Part shown: in pieces, positions 43,809 through 55,129 of the stretch | Position numbering within the stretch: position 1 is the stretch's first letter | Layout: each line of letters opens with the position of its first letter | The notes under the pieces: generated by a model | Databases searched by the model: none | What the model saw: the letters and a program-made list of their open reading frames with translations, nothing else | Told to the model about the DNA's origin: nothing | Program-made: the position numbers and the translations under genes | DNA from: Pisolithus tinctorius | Taxonomy: Eukaryota > Basidiomycota > Agaricomycetes > Boletales > Pisolithaceae | DNA: 64,000 bases | Direction of reading: 5' to 3' | Assembly (NCBI GenBank): GCA_024663395.1 | Contig: JANFAH010000002.1 | Span: 2,232,001-2,296,000, forward strand

Positions 43809-44401
43809 ATGACGGCCTCCTCGAGTGCACCACCGTACTACGTGCTTGCATCTCACAACACACTCCAGTCCAGCACATCCGCACAACCCTCAAGCGTACT
43901 TGCCCACGTCGACATACAATATCGCCACGCAGACGACTCTCCGCTGTCACTACTTCCTAGCCACCCAGATGAGCATGTGTTCGTCCTCTACCACGACCCA
44001 GACAACCTCACGGCTCCAACCATCAAGAGCACGTCAAGTCAGTTTGCTCTTTCAGGCATTAAGGTCTCGCTAGCGCCAGGGGCCACTATGGGTGAGGACA
44101 AGAACCCTAACATGTATGTCCTGCAAGTGACGTCCATCGATGCGGATAGTAGCCAGTACGCCAGATAAGTTCTTATGGGAGATCCGACAGCACACTGAGT
44201 CGAATGACCCGCTGCCATAGTGTCAGTTTAGAATCGTCACAGGCATATCCACAGAACCCCCAGGCATTGGTGACACGTTTCAAGCAAAGGTACGCCGGCC
44301 CGCACTCAATGCGATGTGATCAAGCTCAGTTCCCACCTAGGAACCATGCCATTCGCAGCATCCTGGAGTACACGGGTAGAGGAGCCGAAATCCTGTACTG
44401 A
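43809..44401 (+). CDS. Small conserved basidiomycete protein
   Basis: Exons 43809-44155, 44227-44289 and 44341-44401 (GT-AG introns, frames kept) give about 156 residues. It contains VDIQYRHADDSPLSLLPSHP, EHVFVLYHDPDN, SGIKVSLAPGA, MYVLQVTS and PQALVTRFKQRNHAIRSILEY. I recall this pattern (YxYADDSPLxLLP...MYVL...RFKQRNxxLRxxLEY) from short conserved proteins of unknown function in basidiomycetes. No signal peptide or membrane segment. Confidence 0.65.
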
Positions 44402-45199
44402 TGGCTCGATGGCTCTCCACACCACCCCAGATGATGCTGATGCCATTATTTTGCAATTGATTCGCATCACACCAGTCTGTATGGATGTATCGTTGCTGAG
44501 TAATGTTATTGCATTGTGACGTATAGACCACCCTATTGTGCTATTGACCCATCAACTCCCTTGCGTGGCAGGGCTCATAGACAACGTGAGTGCTCAAGGT
44601 TTGATGTGTGATGGCTTCGTACGTTCTGCGCCCAAAATGGAGCCAACAAGTCGGATTCGAAGATGGCATCCGTCGGTGACACTACGTCTTGCATTAAAAC
44701 GACAAGTCTAGATCTTCCTCTCGGAATCGACAGTGGCACAATACAGCACAACGATACGAAGTCTCCGGATTGCTGGTTTTCGTTGGCAGTCGGACCGGTG
44801 GGGTTCCCCTCGACGGCTCCGTACCTGGACAACTCAACAAGAGCAAAGCTCCAATTGCACACCAGGGTTACCGAGAACGTGCCTACATTATATTGGTCAC
44901 TTTCTGTCAGTTCCACGGGCACAAATGCCAGCAGCTCTATTTTTTTCTCATTGGGCCACCGGTGGAGACATAAGGATCCGAGTAGTGATACCGAGAGACC
45001 CCCCAATATTAACAGTGCAGCGGCGTCGTGCCTACATGTCGCTGGAAAAAGACTAGATTATTTAATCAACGAGCATGGGGATAGCAAATACAGTGAATAC
45101 CGGGCCGAGCTATGGACTACCCTCATGCTACAACCTGTAAGGGATTCCTTTCCTGTCCGCGAGGTGCACAGGCGCAGCGCCACTCTGAGAAAAAGAGAA
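44402..45199. other. No convincing gene
   Basis: A 188-codon plus-strand frame (44663-45229) starts MASVGDTTSCIKTTSL but overlaps the end of the minus-strand gene next to it and has no recognisable motif. Listed as doubtful. Confidence 0.4.
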
Positions 45200-46957
45200 C
45201 TAAGATCCCTGATTCCGCCTCCAAGATGAAAAGCTAAGAGCGCCAATGACGCCAACGACCAGTAATGCTGTCCCCGCGCCTACGAGACTAGGGACATACA
45301 GATACCAGGCGTTGTCGATATCGTCCTTACCCTTGACATTGTCGATGATGATCAACTCGTCCTTCGTCCGTTCCTGCCTTCTTCGCCGGACAACTCTCTC
45401 CTGCTCCGAGTACATGGAGCCTTCGCCAGAATAGGCGCTCTCAGGCGCAGAGTGGTGGTGGATTTCCAATGAGGGCATCTCGAGTTCAGTGTGACCACTT
45501 CTTTCGTCCGAGATCACCGGTATGTCGAGATCGGGATTCATCGCCCGAGCACGGTCGAAATAGCGGCCCGCAGCATCTCTATCCCGCTTCCACGCCTCCG
45601 CGCCATTTTCAGGTTGTGGATGCGGAGGAACACGAATTGAAGACAAGGTCGCATACGAAGCAGAGAGCACGACGGAAGCGGCACCCTCGAGATGCAGAAG
45701 CCCAGCTTCCAGGTACAGCTGCCCAAGTCCAGCGGCTCCGCCAATACATTGCACGTAATAAGACAGAGTCCCCCGTGTGTTTTCCTCAGCCTCTTTCACA
45801 AGGCTTAAAGATGTGTGCGGTGGGAGGTAGTGTGTGACCAATTTCATAGTGGCAGATGGGAGGTGTGCTTGGTGCCATGCTCGCCTGAAGGAAAAATACA
45901 TCAGCCCACGAGTGACGAATTCAGAAAAGAACACGTACACGAAGTATTCAAATGCTTCCTCTTTATCCTTCCTGATATCGAGAAGCTCAATAGCAAAAAG
46001 GACAAGACTAGTGGGATCCATGTTATATTTCACCTCAAGCTCAGGGTCATACAGCATGGGGATCGGTGGAGACGGGAAAAGTTCCTGAGGTACGGCACCC
46101 ACGATGAGCGACGGCCAAATGACAGACTGGTCCTTTTCCAGATGCAAAGTTAACAATCTTCCTGAAGACGAGTGCAATGACTCTAGCGAGGAGAACGATG
46201 AGAGGGCATGGGGTTGCATGACGGGCGATACATGTCCAGATACAGCTGGGGCCGCCGCCCGCCGATGATATCCGGGGTGCTCTTCTGCAGACGATGTGGG
46301 CGAGGACAGCGCGGGGGAAGGTGTTACGGGCTCTTCGGCGTCTGACGCCTGCGCGCTCTCCAGTGATGCAGCGAAGCTGCTCGATATCTCGGGGTCAGAT
46401 ACGAAGGCATAAGACGATTGGGTAGATGCGGTTGATAAAGTCGAAGTAGTGCGTTCCCGGGTGGAAGGCCGCGAAGTCCGCGGTTCGAGCTGCCATGCCG
46501 AGTTGGCGACATCGACATTGCCGTAGAGGCGTCCCTGAGTTCATGCATATTGATATTGAGAGGGATATGGAGAACATAGTGGACATTCAATAATACATAC
46601 CTTCACTACGGGTTGTTGACCCTTGACTCCAGCCAGCAAGTAACTCCGTTCTATTACAACCTGTTGGAAACTCCATATGGGCACTCCTATACGGGGAGGC
46701 GGGTATAACTCACGGCGACATCTTCTTCTGAGGTCTCGAGCGGAACTAGCAACAGCACAGTTGCCTATGCGCGAACCACGGGTCAGAATTTCCTAGTGCC
46801 AATGTCGAACCACCTCGTTCACCTGATCATGAGACTAGGAATGGATGGCCAACGTGTTAGCCGCTGAATAGCCGCGACGATACTGTGCGATGGAGTTCGG
46901 ACGCACCTGATGCCAGGAATACGAGTGCTTGGAAGCGACGCAGTTCTCCGTTGCCAT
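45200..46957 (-). CDS. Conserved tail-anchored protein, unknown function
   Basis: Exons: 46957-46907 (MATENCVASKHSYSWHQ), a second exon ending 46714 (...TVLLLVPLETSEEDVA), 46660-46601 (VVIERSYLLAGVKGQQPVVK), and 46534-45200. All borders keep the frame. The long last exon has a Ser/Thr/Pro-rich stretch, then a helical region (YNMDPTSLVLFAIELLDIRKDKEEAFEYF, AGLGQLYLEAGLLHLEGAASVVL), acidic and basic linkers, and near the C-terminus one membrane segment (YVPSLVGAGTALLVVGVIGAL) followed by a short basic tail. That suggests a tail-anchored or single-pass membrane protein. Similar proteins recur among Agaricomycetes as uncharacterised. The internal helical repeats could be TPR-like. Confidence 0.65.
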
Positions 46958-47330
46958 TTTCCTGAATATCGTGATCAGTTCGTGAGTTACTTTCAACAAG
47001 GACGAGTGTGTCGAATTAGTCTCTAGTAATTGTGTACAGCAACAGCAGGCGGAGTCAGAACACTGGCTCACGTGTACCAAGACTCATACAGGGGTCAAAT
47101 TGCCTGCCATGGTATCCGTTTCCCGCCCAGTGTGAAATGCAAGAGACATATTAGGCCAAGAAGCAATTGTAGCAACGTATTCAATCATGTACATCCCAAG
47201 TTACAATGGAGAAAATGAAAGTGACAGGAAAAAAGAAAAAGAAAAGGACCTTGTGTGGTATATGTAGATAGGAATTGCGAAAGCAGATCAAAAAAAAAAA
47301 AAAAGCGACGTTGATAGAGCAAAGAAAACT
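46958..47330. other. Intergenic, no feature seen
   Basis: Separates the promoter of the tail-anchored gene from the 3' end of the next minus-strand gene; an A-rich run lies at 47289-47304. Confidence 0.5.
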
Positions 47331-50300
47331 TCATGACATCGGTACTTTTGCAGTTTCAGCAATCCTCCTCATCGTATCTCGTTCTGCCTGCATATGTTGT
47401 ATAACCATCCCGTCCAATTTCTTGGACGATTCTTCTAGAGCTAACTGTTCCCTCTGCCATCGACGAATGTTTTCTTCCCCTGGCGTAGCTGGTCGACGAA
47501 GAGGGGAAGACGACTGGGATTCGATGAGATGCTCTTTCGAGTTCTGGGACAGTGATAGCTGTGAGAGGGAGTGCGGTGACGCCTTAAGGTTCGTAAAATA
47601 GTGCTTTTCCGGCGGAGCGTTGCCAACGGGCTTCTTCCGATCTTTAGAAATACCAGTAGGATAATATGGCACAGTAGCACCACGCATAATGTCGGGCGTA
47701 GAATGATTGCCCAGTCGCGTAAACGAACGTTGCGGCTCTGGAGGAGGAGCATAGACGGCGGTTAATTCTGGGTCCGCTTCACTGGCACTGTCCTCCGAAT
47801 CATATAGTCCATCCATGGCACTTGGATAACCTTGTATATGATCAAAGAACTCAGCGGTAGACGAAGGGGGCGGCGCAGAATGGAGGGCAGAGTGGAAACT
47901 GAGCACTGAATGATTCACATCTAGAGGTGTGGGTAATTGCATATGCTGTGATGCCGAAGCTGATACAAACGAGCGGAAGGTTCCTCGGCTAAGATCGGAG
48001 GATGATCGAGAGGGTGGCACAATGCGTGAAGGTGTGGAGTGGAAAGGCAGGTATCCTGGACGAGGGGCTGGGGTAAGTGCAATACCGGCGAGCGAAGAAG
48101 ACGATCGGGGTGGTGGTGACATCGCAGATAAGCGCGACGAACGACTCGCAGGTGATGTAGGGGGTTCCCGGAGATTATGTGGCGTCCCTGCAAGCTGGAG
48201 CTGCGAGTTGGCAGAGTAATACCCCTCCGACCACCGGTCACGGAACGCGGAGGCGGTAGGCGAAGGCTGTGAGTATTCCGACGAAGTTGGACGTCCATCT
48301 ATACTTTGCACCGACAACACAAGGGATGGCCTAAAAGCTGGTTCATGCGGAACGGCCACGTCCTCAGGCTCACTCGTATAGCGCGACAAGCTCGTGATCA
48401 GACTGATACGGTGGTGCGACGAAGGGATCGGCGAAACGCTGAGGGAAGGCATCGGGGGTGGAGTCTTTGTCGGTGTCATCGTCCCAGTGGTCCTTGCTTC
48501 ATGCGTATCAGAGAGCATAGGTGACGACATAGACCTACGCAATACTTTCTTAGGACGTTGAGCAAGGAGCACTTGCATCGGGGTTGATAGGTCCGTTTGC
48601 GACTTCGAATACGGGAGAGCTCGACGTGGTGGTGGAGATAGAGGTATATGCGGTACAGGGGTTTCGGCACGGAGAGGGGCATAGTTAGACAACCGATGAA
48701 TATCGGGGATTAGAGCGGCTGTAAGTGTGGCGGGAGGACCAGTAGGATTCGCGGGAGTGGCAGGAGTCGGACTGAATGGGGGATCGAAGTCTTCAGAAGG
48801 ATCAATGATCGGATGGCTCAATATCTTCTGCTCCAACATTTTCTTCTGTTGTTGAATGCCTATATGGTTCAAAGACTCAGATGACCTAACATGGTGCGGT
48901 GACTTCGTAGGTGTTGAGTGAACGGCGGAGAGTGACGCAGCTGAATTGTTGAGGGAATGATTTACAGCTTCGTGGAGAAGTGCTTTCCTCCATGCATTGT
49001 CCCGAGGATCTAGAGTAGATGCACCAGGGCTCGCAGGGGGCGGTAAACGCTCCGCCAGTACGGCCGCTCCAACCGACTCCTCGATACCCAAGCCGTGTAG
49101 AGCAGAAGCCTGCAAGGCAAGCGGATAGTTCGCGGAAGGTGGCGGGATATCAACCACATCCGTCGGATCGACAATCCCATCAAAGATTTCGGGCTTACAT
49201 CGCCGAGTCGCCCGCTCGCGATCCGCCAGGAACTCGTGAGTGTTCAAGTCGACCTCGGCTTGCTTCGCAGCAGCGTCCAGATCATCCACCTTTTCCCTGA
49301 CTACAACAACTCTCGTCATGTGTTGCCCACCCAGTGGTGGGCGGAACACTTGCATGGACGGACGTGCGTTGTCGCGAAGAACATAACCAGATGCAGTCGT
49401 CGAGTCTGACGTCACCCTAACCACAGGAGCCGGTGCATCAGGACTGGCCGGCTTTGATTTTGCTTTCCCAACACGGAACAAGTCCAAAAAGGCAGGTGCG
49501 GGCGCCTTCTTCGTGGGATTGATGGCAGGAGGAAAATCAGAAGGCGACGGTTTAGAGTGAGCAGGGGGAAGGAAGTAGCTGTTCTTCATGAGTAACCGAA
49601 GGCGATATGAAACGTCATCTGCATCAAATTCCTGCACTTTCGAGACGTCTAAATCAACTGCAGGAATTATCATAGAGTGTACCTGCTCCACGGGTGACAC
49701 TGGAGAAGGGGGAGACTCTGTTCCTGTCGACGTGCTGAGCGGGTAAACTGAAGAGGACGTCGAAGACTGTTGGGTAAGCAGCGAATCCCGCATGCTGCTT
49801 CTGACGTTATCACCTTCAGCATGAGTAGGTCGGAAAGATGACGGGGGAGAAGTAAGGCGGGGTAGATTCGAGTTTCGCCCCTTCCCCTTCATCTACTTGA
49901 CTTCAGTTTTACGCGTCTCTGAGGTGCGACGACTTACAAATGTTGTTGGAGCTGCAATGATTTCCACCTTCCGCGGTGGCTCGGGTTGACTGCCCGTCGA
50001 ACCAGCTCCACCATTAGCCTGGCTCGACGTTCCGTTCTGCCCAACTGGTCCAAATGTTCCGCATGTCTCCTTGCTCGTATTAGGGTTGACATTGTTGTGA
50101 ATGTCAGAGATATTATTCCCAGTCTCAGAATGGGATGCCGGGGGGTCGTTTGGTGTCTCGGACGGACCGCTGAGTGAAGTAGAGACCAGCTCTTGATTGT
50201 GCGAAGCAGAGATGTCCAAGACGTTGTCAAATTCAGTTGGTATGCATTCTGGACGCGAGGACTCCGTGGTCGTTCGCGTCCGTTTTCTTATGCGCGAGCG

Positions 50301-50393
50301 ACGGGATAAACTGGCCCCGCTACTACTGACCGTGCTTGCCAACGAATTTGAGCGAGATGCTCCGGGAAATATAATGGGCGAAGAATCCGGCAT
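47331..50393 (-). CDS. Large Ser/Pro-rich protein, unknown function
   Basis: Exon 1 50393-49938 (MPDSSPIIFPGASRSNSLAS) and exon 2 49892-47331 are joined by a 45-bp GTAAGT...TAG intron in phase 0; unspliced, its TAG would end the frame. The product is about 1000 residues, mostly low-complexity Ser/Pro/Thr. One more ordered stretch lies near 49330-49030 (VREKVDDLDAAAKQAEVDLNTHEF... GLGIEESVGAAVLAERLP). A final coiled coil (RRWQREQLALEESSKKLDGM) closes the protein. The composition fits a regulatory or scaffold protein; no catalytic motif is visible. It is divergent from ERG28, with 176 bp between starts. Confidence 0.7.
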
Positions 50394-50569
50394 GAGACAC
50401 CTGCATGGGTTTCCGGGTCCCACTCTGCTTCAGAAGGTAGCAACTGGCAAAACGGCCACAAGTAAAACTGGGAAAAATCTACTTTAGGAAACTATTACGT
50501 TACACCCACGTGCCTTAGAATGTTGGGCCTGGTTGCGATCCACACGGGCACTTGTTCACAACGACAATA

Positions 50570-51210
50570 ATGGCATTCGACACCGAGGCTGTCTTCGAAC
50601 GTAGGTCGAAAATCCTGCCAAGCCTATCAATCTGATAACGGCCAGTAGTTCTACCAAAGGACGAGGGACTTCTGCCGAAATGGCAACTGCTGGTGGTTGC
50701 CATGGCGGTCTTCAACACCATACAAAACTTCGCCACGTTGAAGTTGACGCGCAAGCTCTACACACGAGTCGCACCTAATCATGGTGAGTTTTCTTTCCCT
50801 TTCTGTCCAAGATATCGCTTACATACTGCTTCTCGAAAAGTCACCGCTCTGCAAGCGAGGACCTTCGCAGTCTGGACTCTGACAGCTGCGATTGTCCGCG
50901 GGTACGCCGCATACCATATCCACGACAAAAGGTGCGTACCAACCCAGACACGTCTCTCAAGTTCTTACCCCATCTACTGTAGGATCTATGACATGGCTCT
51001 CTTCACTTATCTTATTGCTTTCGGCCACTTTTCCTCTGAAATTTTGATATTTCGAACTGCTAGGCTCAACTCCGCAGCCCTGAGTCCGGTGATCGTGTCC
51101 AGTTGAGTTCATTACACCCTCGGTCTCACAACCCTTCTGATTTCTACTTCTATGAAGCTGTGTCTTTGATATGGATGTTGCGTCACTACGACTTCTACGT
51201 CACTCCCTGA
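50570..51210 (+). CDS. ERG28: ERG28-like ergosterol biosynthesis scaffold
   Basis: Proposed exons: 50570-50600 (MAFDTEAVFE), 50649-50780, then exons carrying VTALQARTFAVWTLTAAIVRGYAAYHIHDKR and IYDMALFTYLIAFGHFSSEILIFRTARL, and a last exon VSLIWMLRHYDFYVTP with TGA 51208-51210. The stretches LPKWQLL, FNTIQNFATLKLTR, LQARTFAVWTLT, YHI, LFTYLIAFGHFxSE and WMLxxYDFYV are diagnostic for Erg28. This small ER membrane protein tethers the sterol C-4 demethylation enzymes (Erg25, Erg26, Erg27). Several hydrophobic segments are visible. The first exon is the least certain; the last intron has a GTTGAG donor. Confidence 0.85.
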
Positions 51211-52725
51211 GCACCTCCCGCAGATGGACACGTTGTGTATTCTCAATAACCAATGTGCATTTGTTTTATAAACACCCCGAGGGGTTAGAAGGAGTTAGAC
51301 TATCGATGCTCGACCGGGTAGCCCGATGCAAGGACGGACACTATTCCTATCGAAAAGGGGCTAGTTCAGAACAGACGAACCCTGCTGCTCACGGGAAATC
51401 CAAATCCGGGCCATCGCATTGTTTTCTTCCACATGTATAGCTGTCACCAACCCTAGAAGCCCCGCAAATGCAGAAGCTGGTGTGAGAGCGAGCGTGCGAT
51501 GGCCAGCGCTGAAGTCAAAATTGTTGTATAATTGACCTACGAAGCCCACCACACTTCATAATGCTATAGACTACCTAGGAATGGTTTCCATTGCCAGCAG
51601 CATCCCCCGACATACCATAACCATAATTGGTCAGTAGGCGAAGCACAAGATCCCGCAATCTACCGTGACGTCCAACAGTATACGTGGATCAAAATTTGAT
51701 ATGACTTGTAAAGCCGCCACAACGCCAAACTTCCACTGCAATCTGCCTATCGTGGATGATTAAGATACTTTTTCCAGGAATCTCGTAGCAACAGAATCGA
51801 TAGGGCGGTCTGCCGCTTTTGAACTTCTCTCGGTCCCCTCGAGTTGCGCCACGTTGCCCTCGGACTGCGCCTCTCGATGGCGCGATTGTGACCGAATCCA
51901 TGTGCAACATATAACTCCCACTTCTCCCGCTGCATTTCAAAACCATAAACCGATCTTTCTAGCTTCTCAACACCGAGTATTCTGGGGTGGTGGAAATTCT
52001 AGCCCCATGGGGAAATTCGTGTTGGAAAGCAAGGCGGCAATTGCGCGAAGAGGCGTCATATGGCGACTCTATGAAGATGGTCACCGAGTTGTTACGCAAC
52101 GCGCGCATTGCTTAGGAACACACCGTTATGAAAGTACCTTGTAATAGTGTCAGTTACTTAACAGTGTCATTACGAACATACCTCACCTGACACACTTAGT
52201 TCTTTGAACGTGTGTCGCCTCAGGGGGCACGTACGCCCTAATGGCGAAGGAGCTTCAAATAAACCAGACACGAACTTTTTTCGGATTTAAGTGACTATAT
52301 GGGTAAAATTTGAAAGTTTCGGAATAGGAACGCCTGAAACGTAAACGAACGGAACGGTGACACCTGGTGATACAGGCAGGTTGTTGCTGTGAGTTTTTAC
52401 CTACTTAAAAGTCACGGGGTTCGCTGTGTCATTGATATATCAAAAAACCGGTCATAACTCAAATTCAGACTTTGGCCGTGTGCTGTCACAGACAATTTCG
52501 ACAACGCAGAAGCTCATGGGCACATTTGTTTTCCCTCTGAGGTGGCTTTCCTTGGTCCTAAAATTACCCGGATCTATGCAGGCACGAGGTATTAATGAAG
52601 AGCGCTAGACGATCGAGACAACCTTCCCCCCACAAATAAGGTCGCCCCCCAGATTACATAATCCACATACCCGCGCCGGCTAAGTGATGTCAGGGCTAAG
52701 CCTGGCTAAGCACCGACCGTAAGAT
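51211..52725. other. No recognised gene
   Basis: Short open frames only. The final part is the promoter of the F-box-like gene. Confidence 0.5.
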
Positions 52726-52733
52726 TATAAAAG
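52726..52733 (+). promoter_or_regulatory. TATA box of the F-box-like gene
   Basis: TATAAAAG lies 66 bp before the ATG at 52792, a typical distance in fungi. Confidence 0.55.
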
Positions 52734-52791
52734 AGGCTCCGACTTCCTTGCACATTCCCCCATTCCGTGGCATCCGTTTCCTTTTTACACC

Positions 52792-55129
52792 ATGTCTGCC
52801 ATCTCGCGGTGCCCTTCAGAATTACTGTGCATAATATGCTCCCATATCTATTCCGCAGGTATACCTGCTTCTCCGAGCTCGTTAGATCCTGTAGCGTTAG
52901 GTGACTATGGCATACCCACCGCTCTACCTTCATCGATGGCCCCCAGTCACTGGCCGGAGCCCCTAGTGCGCAAGGCCCTCGCTAATTTATGTCTCGTCAA
53001 TCACGCCTGGTACGATGCTGCCAAACCATGGTTATGGCGGAGGATAGAGGTTCGGCTGCCTCGCAGCTGGCTCGCCCTAGTGGACGAAATAACCGGAGGA
53101 GAAGACGAATTAAATGCCGAAAGGACTGCTATTGCTGTTGAACAGTCGATCCAGGCCTTCGCCGAAGCAGCCGTAGCAACGACTGCAATGGCAGGAACCT
53201 CCTCAGACGAAGAGGCCCTCAAGAAATGGAAGGAGTGTATTCTCCAGACTCTTGCAGGTCCGGATGGATCAGTTCCTCCGGACATCCTTACTCCCCCAGC
53301 TTCCCGTGATCCGAGTCCGAGGCGCCTGAGGGCGAAAAGCAAGAGTCCAGCTCGCTGGAAACTGATGCGGTCCATAAGCGATGCCGTGCAAGACATAGCT
53401 GACCGTAATGAGTTCGGCCTATACGGTCCGGTTATTTCCCTCCGATCACATTCTAGACGCGTCCTGACATCCTACTTCTGTAGTTCCGAGAGTGCATGAC
53501 CCTCGACCCGGGAGGTTTGTACAGCATATTGACTTTAATCATTTTCGGACCATCGGCATGCGCCGTTCCGTAGAAGAAGGAGTGAACAGCCGTTTTGTGA
53601 CTGGTCAGCGTGTGGAGGCAATTCTCAAGGTACGTCTTTGCCGTACTCCACGTTTATTTCGGCGCCTGTGCTTAACCTTATTTCCCAGGAAATGCCCAAC
53701 CTTACTGCATTTGGTGCGACCGAGTATATGGACGGTGCATTGACTTTGCCTGTTCTGAACGAACTTTTCTTCCGTGGCTCCTCTTCTCGTGTTCCAGGTC
53801 GCCCCTCTCGTGGGCGTGGACTAATTACAGTGGACCCTAACAATACCGACGAGGAGGACCATGAAAGAAGGCGTGACTGCAGCGAACTTGAAGCTGTAGA
53901 TTTCACGGGCTGCGTCAGCGTTGTGTTCGTGAGCGCTCTCACAGAGTTTGTCGACACCCATTTGTCACCGGTGTCCAATAACACAAGCGACGAGGATCGC
54001 AGGGATGAAAGGCGCTCCCGCCGCGCGGTACGCTTTGAAGAGGATGGTCCATTAACGTTCCCCGGCCTGCGACGCCTGAGTCTTCGTGGTGTCAAGTCAA
54101 TCCAGCCACCCGTCCTCAACTCGTTCGTGCTCGCTTTCCCCTCGCTCACTCACTTGGATCTTTCTGCCACGCGAGTAACGCCTGACTTGCTTACTGCACT
54201 TGGAAACACGTCCGTCAGGCTTCGTTCCTTGTCACTTGCTCGATGCATCCGCCTCACCGGAGAGAGCATCAAGACGTTCTTGATACAAGCACCTGCCGCA
54301 GCCCAAATTCAAGAATTGTCGCTTTACGGAGACCAGACATTCCCCTCTCCCCTTTCCACCAGCGATCTCGAGGAACTATTCACACTTGCGCCTTGCTTTA
54401 CCAGCGGTGAACTCATCTATTTGGATCTATCTAGCTCTCCCGTGACCGCCGAGTCGTTGAGCAAATGGGGACCACAGCCTAAGCTCAGATCTTTCGGGCT
54501 TTCTTATATTCCCGACCTACAATTGGAGGACATCGCTAAATTTATCACAAGCAAAGCCCAAAATGTAGAAATTTTAACGTTGGTATCCACATCCCCAGAC
54601 CTGGAGTGGAGTAGGACTGGCGGGGGCATCGAGATACCCAGAGGTACTGCACGACAGACCTCACTTGCGTTACACTCGAAAATCATTTCGCCGCTGTGTA
54701 CGCCTCCGCTTATTTCGATTCTTACGCCAGTCACGACGCAACCGCCTACCCGCGTACGGGTGATAGAACTGTCTATGCCAGCACTGGTCGGCCTAGGTGC
54801 CGGTGCTGGTACATGGCGTAGTATTCGCAGCAAGGGTGGTAGGGGCTGGTATGTCGACACTGCTAGTGGCTGGGTCGGAGGCGAACTCATACGTGGCCTG
54901 CCCCGCGATCACCCTTTCCGCATGGAAATGAATCGCTTGGCGGACGCCAATGGCAATGTCAGTAGTGGAGTAGGCTGGCATGCTCGTAAGATGGAGGTAC
55001 GTTTCCATCTGACTGTTACCGTGAATGGTTGAGATTGATGAGCGATATTCTTAGGTGCTACATGGATGTGGAATGTCAGGACGTGAAGATGGTCTTTATG
55101 GTGCTGTCTCCTTTGCGTACCAAGGGTGA
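52792..55129 (+). CDS. F-box/LRR-like protein
   Basis: Start MSAISRCPSELLCIICSHIY fits an F-box (P-x-E-L-L-x-x-I), followed by LANLCLVNHAWYDAAKPWLW, the usual F-box continuation. Likely introns: about 53424-53485, 53630-53687 and one after ARKME near 54997-55051, with last exon VLHGCGMSGREDGLYGAVSFAYQG and TGA 55127-55129. Leucine-rich repeats follow (LRRLSLRGVKSI, LTHLDLSATRVT, LRSLSLARCIRLTGESI, LIYLDLSSSPVT). F-box/LRR proteins select substrates for SCF ubiquitin ligases. Length about 720 residues. The first intron border is the least certain, as its donor GTCCGG is weak. Confidence 0.7.

Noticed and set aside
44663..45229. 188-codon plus-strand open frame
   Set aside because: It overlaps the 3' end of the well-supported minus-strand gene and shows no motif; listed only as doubtful intergenic content.
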